Positions 1 to 5,361 of a stretch of DNA of 5,361 nucleotides are shown piece after piece (positions within the stretch are counted from its first letter, which is position 1; the number at the start of each line of letters is the position of its first letter). The notes beneath the pieces are model-generated. The model was not told the origin of the DNA, made no database searches, and saw only the letters and a list, made by a program, of their open reading frames with translations. The stretch is taken from assembly GCA_024638355.1 (NCBI GenBank), contig JAHEKO010000294.1, forward strand, positions 1 to 5,361, given 5' to 3'. The translations under genes and the position numbers were made by a program. Origin of the DNA: Acidobacteriota bacterium (GTDB lineage Bacteria > Acidobacteriota > Thermoanaerobaculia > Multivoradales > JAHEKO01).

Positions 1-2
1 AC

Positions 3-269
3 GAGAACGACCAGGTGACGATGGCGAACCTGATCGTCTCGACCACCTGCAACAACGAAGCGATGAACAGCGCGGTGCGCAAGATCGCCCAGGACCACAT
101 CTCCGGTGTTCCCGAGATCACCGAGGGCCTGCTCAACAACATCGAGGTCGGTGTGAGGGCGTACGACCCCTGCCTGTCGTGCGCCACCCACGCCCTCGGC
201 CAGATGCCGCTCGAGGTGAGCCTGATCGATGCCGGAGGTGAGGTGGTGGCGTCCAGGAGCCGGCCGTGA
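3..269 (+). CDS. [NiFe] hydrogenase large (alpha) subunit, C-terminal fragment
   Basis: This is the last 88 residues of a [NiFe] hydrogenase catalytic subunit; the frame is open to the left edge and the start lies outside the window. The decisive signature is RAYDPCLSCATH, the C-terminal (L2) motif that supplies two of the four cysteines holding the Ni-Fe centre; the cysteines are encoded at 171-173 and 180-182 and the histidine at 189-191. The histidine is followed by a 25-residue tail, the peptide normally cut off after nickel insertion. The wording around the motif resembles cytoplasmic group 3 enzymes (HoxH or MvhA type, NAD- or heterodisulfide-reductase-linked) more than membrane group 1 enzymes; the exact subgroup cannot be settled from the C-terminus. 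Its TGA overlaps the GTG start of the maturation protease, which indicates coupled translation. Confidence 0.93.
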   Translation, partial: ENDQVTMANLIVSTTCNNEAMNSAVRKIAQDHISGVPEITEGLLNNIEVGVRAYDPCLSCATHALGQMPLEVSLIDAGGEVVASRSRP

Positions 270-766
270 GCAGCCCCGCGAAGACGCTGCTGCTGGGCTG
301 GGGCAACCCGGGTCGCCAGGACGACGGGCTCGGCCCCGCCCTGGCGCGCCTCGTCGACGGCGGCTCGATCGAGGGCGTAACCGTCGATACGGACTACCAG
401 CTACAGATCGAGGACACCGCCGAGATCGCCCGCCACGACCGGGTGGTCTTCATCGACGCCGACCGCCGCGGTCCCGAGCCGTTCTCGTGCCGCCGCCTCC
501 ATCCCGCGAGCTCCGTTCTGAGCTTCTCGTCGCACAGCGTGTCGCCGGCGGCTCTGTTGTCGCTCACCGAGCGGCTCTTTGACCGCCTTCCGGAGGCCTG
601 GTTGGTGGGCGTCCGGGGCTACCGCTTCGACGAGCTCGAAGAAGAGCTGAGCTCGGGAGCGAAAGAGAATCTGAGGGCCGCCGCGTCCTATCTGTCATCG
701 GCGCTACGCTTCGGCCGACTCGAGGAGATACCCCCTACCCATCGCGAGGTTAGAGATGAGTGCTGA
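266..766 (+). CDS. hydrogenase maturation endopeptidase (peptidase family M52, HyaD/HybD/HoxW type)
   Basis: A 166-residue protein, typical in length for the nickel-dependent endopeptidases that clip the C-terminal tail of the hydrogenase large subunit after the Ni-Fe centre is built. The N-terminal LLLGWGNPGRQDDGLGPAL (residues 8-26) matches the family's GNxxxxDDGxG pattern. By comparison with HybD, the nickel-sensing ligands would be D20 (an acidic residue in the family), D64 in VVFIDADRRG and H90 in SFSSHSVSP. The GTG start at 266 overlaps the hydrogenase stop as GTGA, and this start puts the motif at the usual distance from the N-terminus. Its probable substrate is the subunit encoded just upstream. 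The last 11 bases overlap the receiver gene. The C-terminal region (about 140-166) is charged and outside the conserved core. Confidence 0.92.
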   Translation: MSSPAKTLLLGWGNPGRQDDGLGPALARLVDGGSIEGVTVDTDYQLQIEDTAEIARHDRVVFIDADRRGPEPFSCRRLHPASSVLSFSSHSVSPAALLSLTERLFDRLPEAWLVGVRGYRFDELEEELSSGAKENLRAAASYLSSALRFGRLEEIPPTHREVRDEC

Positions 767-1145
767 CAAACCCCTGATCCTGTGCGTCGACGACGATCCC
801 GACGTCCTGTCGTTTCTGCGGATCGTCCTCGAGAGCGAGGGCTTCCGGTACGTCGATGCCGCGAGCGCCGAGGAGGGCCTCCGTGTCTATCGGGAAACCC
901 GGCCGGACCTCATCATTCTCGACCTGATGATGGAAGAGGTCGACGCCGGCACCGGTTTCGTGCAGAAGCTCAAGCTGATCGGCAACGACGTGCCGATCTT
1001 CATGCTGAGCTCCGTCGGCGACAACCTGAACATGACCGCGGACTACTCGGCGCTCGGTCTGGCCGGCATCTTCCAGAAACCGCTCGACAAAGAGCGCCTG
1101 CTCGCCGTGATCAGGGTCGCCCTGGAAGAGGCTTCGCCGGCCTAG
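756..1145 (+). CDS. single-domain response regulator (CheY-like receiver)
   Basis: A 129-residue receiver domain with no output domain. The acidic pocket is D12, D13 and D14 in LCVDDDPDV, the phospho-acceptor is D56 in LIILDLMM, the switch serine is S85 in FMLSS, and the invariant lysine is K108 in FQKPL. All residues needed for phosphorylation are therefore present. The loop after D56 reads MMEEVDAGTGF and lacks the proline of the usual MMPxxDG. The ATG at 756 has GAGG at 746-749 with a six-base spacer and overlaps the protease gene by 11 nt, so it is read as part of the hydrogenase operon. It faces the sensor kinase gene tail to tail, which makes that kinase the first partner to consider. 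With no DNA-binding domain it must act by protein contact or in a phosphorelay; the target is unknown. Confidence 0.93.
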   Translation: MSADKPLILCVDDDPDVLSFLRIVLESEGFRYVDAASAEEGLRVYRETRPDLIILDLMMEEVDAGTGFVQKLKLIGNDVPIFMLSSVGDNLNMTADYSALGLAGIFQKPLDKERLLAVIRVALEEASPA

Positions 1146-1155
1146 CCCAGGCTAG
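1142..1155. repeat. inverted repeat spanning both stop codons of convergent genes
   Basis: CTAGCC and GGCTAG form a perfect 6-bp inverted repeat around CA, or a 5-bp stem with a CCAG loop if folded. The TAG stop of the receiver gene (1143-1145) lies in one arm and the TAG stop of the kinase gene (1154-1152 on the minus strand) in the other. No T-run follows on either side, so a classical bidirectional intrinsic terminator is not supported. The function is unknown and it may simply reflect two TAG stops placed close together. Confidence 0.4.
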
Positions 1156-3080
1156 CGGGATTCGGCCTGGCTGGCGGTCCGCGAGGTGCCCCTGGTCGGT
1201 AGGGTCACGGTGACCGCCGTACCCTCGCCCTCGGTGCTGTCGAGCTCCAGCGTGCCACCCTGGCGCGCGACCGCCTGTTGAACGAAGACCAGCCCCAATC
1301 CGGTTCCATAAGCGGTGGTGGCCCGAGCGTTGGAGGCTCGGAAGAAGTCCTTGAACAGGCGGCCCTGCTCGGACTCCGGAATCCCGATCCCGGTGTCGCT
1401 CACCGAGATCCGGACCGCTTCCCCGCCGTCGCGCTCCAGGCGAACGTCGACCGAGCCGCCCTCGGGCGTGTACTTGATGCTGTTGGAGACCAGATTCTCC
1501 ATGATCTGATCGAGGATCCCGACCCCGCTCTCCACCGGCGGCAAGCCCTCGTCCACCGACACCAGGAATCTCAGGTTCTTCGCCTCGGCTTGGCGCTCGA
1601 AGAGAGCCTGCGTCCGCCTCGCCAGCTCGGCCAGGTCGACGACGACGTCCTCGATCTCGCGGCTGCGGTCCCGGGTTCGCGCGATGGCGAGTAGCTCGCC
1701 GATGGTCTCGTTGAGCGAGCTGAGGCGCCCCTGGACGCGCCCGAGATGGTCGCGCTGCTCGGAGTTGAGCTCGCCCAGCATGCCGTCGAGCAGAAGCGAG
1801 ACCAGGCCGAGGCTGGCGCCCAGCGGCGCGCGCAGATTGTGGGCCACCTCGAGCATGAAGTCGGCGCGCTCGCGCATGATGCCCTGAATCTGCTCGTATG
1901 CCTGGGCGTGATCGATGGCGATCGCCACCAGCTCGGCGGCGAGTTGCAGGAAGGAGCGGTCGTCCTCGTCGAGCTCACGAGCCGCTCGATCGTAGAAGCC
2001 GAGGGTGCCGATCACCCGCTCGCCGACCTTGAGTGGGGCCAGCACCGCCCAGCGGAACCCACGATCCTCGAGATGCGGGCCGAGTGGGGAACGGCCGTAG
2101 CCGCCCGCGCTCGACTCGGCGAGCGAGCCGCCCTCGATGACGCGCCGGTTGACGGCGCTCTCCTCGAGCTGGATCTGGACCGAGTCGACGAACTCCCGGG
2201 GAAGGCCGTTGACCGCCACGTAGCGCAACGCCAGACCGTCCTCGGTGAGCAGCTTGACGGCGACCGCGGGCACCTCGACGACCTCCGCCAGCTCGTCGGT
2301 GACCGCCGCAAGCAGCGGCTGCATGTGCTTCTCGGCGCCAATCGCCGAGAGCATGCGATAGAGGCCGTGCAAGCGATCGTTGGCCCGGGCGAGGCGCGAC
2401 GTGGCGTCGGCCAGGTCGCCCACGCGCGAGCGCAGTCGGTCGACGATTCGGCTCACGATTCCCGCGGTGATGAAAAGCGTGGCGGTGAAAAAGAGGAGCG
2501 TGACGGCCACCAGGGTGGGCTGGGCCAGATAATCGAGCGAGCTGCCGCGAAAGCCGATCGGCGGGCAGTCGAGCCAGCCGGCGGTCTGGCCGGCGAGGAA
2601 GAGCCACAGCCCTCCTGCCGCTACGCCCGCCACGGCGTAGGCGACGCCGGCGGTGAACTGGATCGCGACGATGATGACGTGGAAGATGAGGAAGATCCCC
2701 AGCGGACTGACGACGCCACCCGTGAAGTAGATCAGCAGGAACACGGCCGCATAGTCGAGAGTCACGCCGCTGTTTGCGAGCAGACGATCGAAGCCGAGGT
2801 CGTCGCTGTGCCGGACCCGGAATCGCCGCAGCAGGAGGGCGAACACGGCGTTGTAGAGGAACGTGGCGGCGGCGATCGCAACGATCGGCACCAGCGGGAA
2901 CTCGAACCCCAGCCAACGGCCCCAGAGCGCGCCGGCGATCATCAGCGGCGCTACCGTCCAGCGCAGCCGGATCTGCCAGGCGGCGTTGCGTCGCCGCCAC
3001 AGCCTGGGAACGCCCTCGCGTCCGGCCGCCAGCTCGAGCGCGAACCGTCCGCTCGAGCTATCGTCGCCGCCGAGCTTCAT
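1152..3080 (-). CDS. membrane-bound GAF-domain sensor histidine kinase
   Basis: A 642-residue sensor kinase. After a basic cytoplasmic N-terminus there are six likely membrane helices at about 43-58, 61-85, 107-120, 124-142, 144-164 and 188-211, joined by short loops with no large periplasmic domain. YFTGGVVSPLG (118-128) sits where RegB/PrrB-type redox kinases carry the quinone-binding GGxxNPF. A helical linker (about 212-245) leads to a GAF domain (about 240-393), then a HisKA domain with H414 in EVAHNLRAPL. The HATPase domain has the N-box with N529 and N533, the G1 box SDTGIGIP (561-568), F576 and the G2 box YGTGLGL (591-597), so ATP binding looks intact. The H-box is atypical, with N at H+1 and A at H+4. 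The ATG at 3080 has GGAG nine bases upstream, inside a possible leader switch. It probably autophosphorylates and signals to the adjacent receiver; the signal is not known. Confidence 0.93.
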   Translation of the reverse strand: MKLGGDDSSSGRFALELAAGREGVPRLWRRRNAAWQIRLRWTVAPLMIAGALWGRWLGFEFPLVPIVAIAAATFLYNAVFALLLRRFRVRHSDDLGFDRLLANSGVTLDYAAVFLLIYFTGGVVSPLGIFLIFHVIIVAIQFTAGVAYAVAGVAAGGLWLFLAGQTAGWLDCPPIGFRGSSLDYLAQPTLVAVTLLFFTATLFITAGIVSRIVDRLRSRVGDLADATSRLARANDRLHGLYRMLSAIGAEKHMQPLLAAVTDELAEVVEVPAVAVKLLTEDGLALRYVAVNGLPREFVDSVQIQLEESAVNRRVIEGGSLAESSAGGYGRSPLGPHLEDRGFRWAVLAPLKVGERVIGTLGFYDRAARELDEDDRSFLQLAAELVAIAIDHAQAYEQIQGIMRERADFMLEVAHNLRAPLGASLGLVSLLLDGMLGELNSEQRDHLGRVQGRLSSLNETIGELLAIARTRDRSREIEDVVVDLAELARRTQALFERQAEAKNLRFLVSVDEGLPPVESGVGILDQIMENLVSNSIKYTPEGGSVDVRLERDGGEAVRISVSDTGIGIPESEQGRLFKDFFRASNARATTAYGTGLGLVFVQQAVARQGGTLELDSTEGEGTAVTVTLPTRGTSRTASQAESR

Positions 3081-3115
3081 TGCCGGACGCTCCGACCGGC
3101 AGCCTCAGCGTCCGG
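3081..3115 (-). promoter_or_regulatory. possible two-state leader structure at the kinase start codon
   Basis: On the minus strand, CCGGACGCT (3115-3107) is perfectly complementary to AGCGTCCGG (3091-3083), giving a 9-bp stem with a 15-nt loop that ends two bases before the ATG. Half of the ribosome binding GGAG (3093-3090) is in this stem. A second perfect stem, TGCCGG (3101-3096) with CCGGCA (3086-3081), puts all of GGAG in its 9-nt loop. Bases 3083-3086 are used by both, so the two folds exclude each other. The pairing is read directly; a regulatory role is inferred. Confidence 0.4.
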
Positions 3116-3159
3116 ATCCGGCGCCTCTGCCTCGACCATTCCAGTCCCTTCGCGGCCCC

Positions 3160-3187
3160 AGCATACCCGCCCCTCGGCGGGGTCGAA
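3160..3187 (-). promoter_or_regulatory. weak candidate promoter for the kinase gene with palindromic spacer
   Basis: On the minus strand TTCGAC (3187-3182) and TATGCT (3165-3160) are 16 bases apart and would start a transcript about 70 bases before the kinase ATG. The -10 is fair, the -35 poor. The 16-base spacer is exactly a perfect inverted repeat, CCCGCC and GGCGGG around a four-base centre (3166-3181), which could be an operator. In GC-rich DNA such a repeat may be chance. Confidence 0.25.
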
Positions 3188-3464
3188 GCTTTCCGCCTGC
3201 GGAGGCGAGTAGGTCCAACACGGAAAGGATCGCCACTGCTTACGTCCCTACTCCTGTGCCGGGTGCCTCTGCAACACCCCCCGAGGTAGGCCACGGACGC
3301 CCAACCGTTGCACCGGATCGCCGGACGCGCCCTTGCCAGGCCGACGGACGTGCGATCGGAGCTCAGCCGGACCGAGACACAGGTGCGACTCTCCGTTCGG
3401 GTAGCTTCCGCCGAGCCACCCGAAGAGCGCTCCGGCGCCGCCAAACCACCTCTCCGGGTGTGGC

Positions 3465-3481
3465 CGCCGGCACCACCGGCG
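3465..3481 (+). repeat. GC-rich hairpin upstream of the tryptophanase unit
   Basis: CGCCGG (3465-3470) and CCGGCG (3476-3481) form a perfect 6-bp stem with the loop CACCA, ending 16 bases before the ribosome binding site. It would lie in the leader of the 3513 gene if transcription starts further upstream. It has no T-run, so it is not a standard terminator; an operator or leader role is only a possibility. Confidence 0.3.
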
Positions 3482-3497
3482 TGCGTCAATGGAGTTC

Positions 3498-3503
3498 GAG
3501 GGG
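3498..3503 (+). promoter_or_regulatory. ribosome binding site for the 186-residue gene
   Basis: GAGGGG is a strong Shine-Dalgarno match nine bases before the ATG at 3513. It supports that start, together with the two tandem in-frame TAG codons at 3504-3509 that exclude an upstream extension. Confidence 0.75.
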
Positions 3504-3512
3504 TAGTAGCTT

Positions 3513-4073
3513 ATGAACAAGATCGACGCCGCTGTAACCCTGGACGCCGAAGAGGAAGCGGCACGCCTTTGGCAGGGCGCCGCACTCGCCTTCGAGACCG
3601 CCGGAGACGACCTGGCGCCTCTTCTCGAGTCGCTCGAGCTGGGGCTGCGGGCCGCCGAGATCTTCGCCTTCCAGAGGCTCGAGCCGGCGCGCGGGCTCTT
3701 CCCGGCGACGATCGGCGCGATGCTCGAGTCGCCGCCGGCGGAGCTCGACATCCACCGCGACGCGATCGAGATTCCGCGCACCCTCCAGTTCACCGACATT
3801 CTCGACCTGCTGTCCGAGGAGTCGCTCGATTGCGTCGGACCCGAGCTTCATCGCGGGTGGGAGGACCGCCGCTTCTCGTGCCGCCGCGCCCGGACCAGCG
3901 CTCGCCAGACGATCGGTCTCGAGATCGACCACCGCGAGCGCGAGGCGCTCCTGACCCTCTCGGCCTACCGCAATCGGGTGTTCCGGCTGCCGCCGCCCGT
4001 GCGGCTCGACCCCGGCGAGATCCGCGATGCCTTTCCCAAGCTGATCTACCTGGTCGAGAGGCTGCGCGCATGA
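3513..4073 (+). CDS. unrecognised 186-residue protein coupled to tryptophanase
   Basis: I do not recognise this family. The protein is soluble, with no signal peptide and no membrane segment. The N-terminal half (about 11-72) looks mainly helical and rich in Ala, Glu and Leu; two cysteines lie at 107 and 123, flanking a charged stretch with ELHRGWEDRR; and the C-terminal part (about 143-186) contains YRNRVFRLPPPVRLDPGEI followed by a final helix. The ATG has a strong GAGGGG site and in-frame stops just upstream. The stop overlaps the tryptophanase ATG as ATGA, so the two are almost certainly cotranslated. It is neither TnaB-like (a permease) nor TnaC-like (a short leader peptide), the usual companions of tnaA. 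A role in regulating, assembling or partnering the lyase is inferred from position only. Confidence 0.8.
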   Translation: MNKIDAAVTLDAEEEAARLWQGAALAFETAGDDLAPLLESLELGLRAAEIFAFQRLEPARGLFPATIGAMLESPPAELDIHRDAIEIPRTLQFTDILDLLSEESLDCVGPELHRGWEDRRFSCRRARTSARQTIGLEIDHREREALLTLSAYRNRVFRLPPPVRLDPGEIRDAFPKLIYLVERLRA

Positions 4074-5361
4074 GTACCATCGTCGAGCCTTTCCGCATCA
4101 AGGCGGTCGAGCCGCTGCGCATGACCAGCCGCGAAGAGCGCGAGGAGATCCTCGAGCGCGCGGACTGGAACCTCTTCCGCATCCCGGCGCGCGACATCAT
4201 GATCGATCTGCTCACCGACTCGGGCACCGGCGCGATGTCGTCGGAGCAGTGGGCGGGACTGATGCGCGGCGACGAATCGTACGCTGGCGCCGACTCCTGG
4301 TACCGCTTCCGCGACCGGATTCGCGAGCTGACCGGCTTCGACCACATCATCCCGACCCACCAGGGCCGGGCGGCAGAGCGCATCCTGTTCAGCTGCCTGG
4401 GGGTGCGAGATCGGGTGGTGATCAGCAACACGCATTTCGACACCACCCGCGCCAACGTCGAGTTCGCCGGTGGGAAGGCGATCGACCTGCCGACGCCCGA
4501 GGCGCTCGAGCCGGCGACCGAGCATCCATTCAAGGGCAACTTCGACCTCGAGGCGCTCGAGCGGAAGCTGGCCGAGTATGCCGGGCGGGTCGCCTGCGTC
4601 ATCGCCACCATCACCAACAACTCGGGCGGCGGTCAGCCGGCGTCGCTGGAGAACCTCACCGCCGCGAGCGAGCTCAGCCGGCGATGCGGGGTGCCCTTCT
4701 ACCTCGACGCCTGCCGTTTCGCCGAGAACGCCTACTTCATCAAGCTGCGCGAGCCCGGCTTTGCCGACGAATCGGTCGAATCGATCGCGCGCCGCGTCTT
4801 TTCCCTGGCCGACGGCGCCACCTTCAGCGCCAAGAAGGACGGTCTCGCCAACATCGGCGGCTTTCTCGGCACCAACGACAACCATCTGGCCGAGCAGGAG
4901 CGGGAGCTCCTGATTCTCACCGAGGGCTTCCCCACCTATGGCGGCCTCGCCGGCCGCGATCTGGAAGCGATCGCCGTCGGCTTGCGCGAGGTGGTGAGCG
5001 AAGACTACCTACGCTACCGCCTGGCCTCGGTGCGCTACCTCGGCGAAGGCCTGGTGAAGGCCGGCATGCCGATCGTTCAGCCGCCCGGCGGTCACGCGAT
5101 CTACGTCGACGCCGGGGCCTTCCTGCCGCACATTCCGCCCGCGGAGTTTCCGGCGCAGGCCCTCGCCTGCTCGTTCTACGTCGAGGGCGGCGTGCGCGGA
5201 GTCGAGATCGGCACGCTCATGTTCGGCGGCGGCAAGGCGAGCGGCGGAGCGGCGACCGCTCCTCTCGAGCTGCTCCGGCTCGCCATTCCGCGCCGCGTCT
5301 ACACCAAGAGCCACATCGACTACGTGATCGAGGTGGCCGAACGCGTAGTGGCGAGTGCGCC
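4070..5361 (+). CDS. tnaA: tryptophanase (tryptophan indole-lyase), 3' end outside window
   Basis: A PLP-dependent beta-eliminating lyase that splits L-tryptophan into indole, pyruvate and ammonia. The window shows 430 residues; family members are about 460-475, so only the C-terminal end is missing. The sequence aligns with E. coli TnaA from EPFRI at the N-terminus to the RVYTKSHIDYVIE region. Expected active-site residues are present: Y71, the THQGR phosphate-binding motif with R100, N184, D213 and R216 in YLDACRFAEN, the PLP lysine K256 in SAKKDG, Y290 in EGFPTYGG and R403 in LRLAIPR. Specificity positions favour tryptophanase over tyrosine phenol-lyase: D124 in HFDTTR, where the phenol-lyase has T, and I380 in GVEIG, where it has R. 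Some stretches (NIGGFL, GGLAGRDLEAIAVGLRE) read more like the phenol-lyase branch. It starts within the stop of the upstream gene. Confidence 0.95.
   Translation, partial: MSTIVEPFRIKAVEPLRMTSREEREEILERADWNLFRIPARDIMIDLLTDSGTGAMSSEQWAGLMRGDESYAGADSWYRFRDRIRELTGFDHIIPTHQGRAAERILFSCLGVRDRVVISNTHFDTTRANVEFAGGKAIDLPTPEALEPATEHPFKGNFDLEALERKLAEYAGRVACVIATITNNSGGGQPASLENLTAASELSRRCGVPFYLDACRFAENAYFIKLREPGFADESVESIARRVFSLADGATFSAKKDGLANIGGFLGTNDNHLAEQERELLILTEGFPTYGGLAGRDLEAIAVGLREVVSEDYLRYRLASVRYLGEGLVKAGMPIVQPPGGHAIYVDAGAFLPHIPPAEFPAQALACSFYVEGGVRGVEIGTLMFGGGKASGGAATAPLELLRLAIPRRVYTKSHIDYVIEVAERVVASA

Larger units (their letters stand above)
3081..3512. other. divergent intergenic region, no convincing gene
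   Basis: These 432 bases separate the kinase gene (leftward) from the two-gene tryptophanase unit (rightward) and should hold both promoters. Open frames exist in several phases, but they are arginine- and proline-rich, lack domains and run antisense into neighbouring genes, so I treat them as GC-driven shadows. The kinase half holds the overlapping leader stems (3081-3115), the palindrome CCGGATCCGG (3112-3121) and a promoter candidate with a spacer palindrome (3160-3187). A small hairpin, CGCCT with AGGCG, lies at 3194-3207. The right half has a hairpin at 3465-3481 and a ribosome binding site at 3498-3503. I see no tRNA, no clear riboswitch consensus and no recognisable sigma-70 promoter on the plus strand. 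Confidence 0.7.

Noticed and set aside
1746..3212. Long plus-strand open frame of 488 codons antisense to the kinase
   Set aside because: It is rich in charged residues and has no domain. The opposite strand encodes a complete kinase with all motifs, so this is a GC-driven shadow.
3225..3245. GCCACTG string recalling part of the cobalamin riboswitch
   Set aside because: The other conserved blocks of that riboswitch are not found around it, and neither neighbouring gene concerns B12.
3322..3337. Possible sigma-54 promoter (GG-N10-GC with TTGC)
   Set aside because: Only the GG and TTGC parts match; the CACG portion is absent. It is too weak to call in GC-rich DNA.
3294..3351. Three CGGACG copies at 3294, 3322 and 3345 as possible operator repeats
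   Set aside because: The spacing is irregular (28 and 23 bases), the flanks differ, and short GC strings recur by chance at this composition.
3058..3489. Minus-strand 143-codon frame filling the intergenic region
   Set aside because: It is rich in Arg, Gly and Ser with no recognisable domain and overlaps the kinase start in another phase. Nothing supports translation.
3489..3506. Mini-frame MEFEG followed by tandem TAG TAG just before the 3513 ATG
   Set aside because: It has no ribosome binding site of its own and overlaps the one for the next gene. It is more likely just the leader.
3873..3887. 15-base match with 482-496, both encoding FSCRR
   Set aside because: The two proteins are otherwise unrelated and the match does not extend, so it is probably coincidence.
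4046..4885. Minus-strand open frame antisense to tryptophanase
   Set aside because: The plus strand is a clear tryptophanase with active-site residues. The antisense frame shows low-complexity Gly/Val/Arg composition and no motif.

Overview
This GC-rich window carries two unrelated gene groups separated by a regulatory-looking intergenic region of about 430 bases. Several genes overlap tightly (GTGA, 11 nt and ATGA junctions), which fits an operon-dense bacterial chromosome. Base composition, a soluble-type [NiFe] hydrogenase and a tryptophanase suggest an anaerobic or facultative bacterium. Acidobacteriota or a deltaproteobacterial-type lineage are possible, but nothing here fixes the phylum.

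Bases 1-1145 (+): the end of a hydrogenase operon. It holds the C-terminus of a [NiFe] hydrogenase large subunit with the DPCxxCxxH ligand motif and a maturation tail. Next come the endopeptidase that would remove such a tail and a stand-alone CheY-like receiver. Each gene overlaps the next, so translation is probably coupled.

Bases 1152-3080 (-): a 642-residue membrane histidine kinase that meets the receiver gene tail to tail with six bases between the stops. It has six predicted membrane helices, a GGVVSP motif reminiscent of the RegB/PrrB quinone-binding GGxxNPF, a GAF domain, a HisKA-type dimerisation domain with an unusual H-box, and an intact HATPase domain. The obvious inference is that the kinase and receiver are partners that tie the hydrogenase region to redox or energy state, but pairing is not shown by sequence alone.

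Bases 3081-3512: divergent intergenic region with no convincing gene. The kinase side has a putative two-state leader in which a 9-bp stem and a 6-bp stem compete for the same bases beside the start codon. It also has a weak promoter candidate whose spacer is a perfect inverted repeat. The other side has a good ribosome binding site.

Bases 3513-5361 (+): a two-gene unit made of an unrecognised 186-residue protein joined by an ATGA overlap to a tryptophanase (TnaA) that runs off the window. Active-site residues favour tryptophan indole-lyase over tyrosine phenol-lyase, so the unit probably makes indole, pyruvate and ammonia from tryptophan. The strict coupling suggests the unknown protein works with the lyase.
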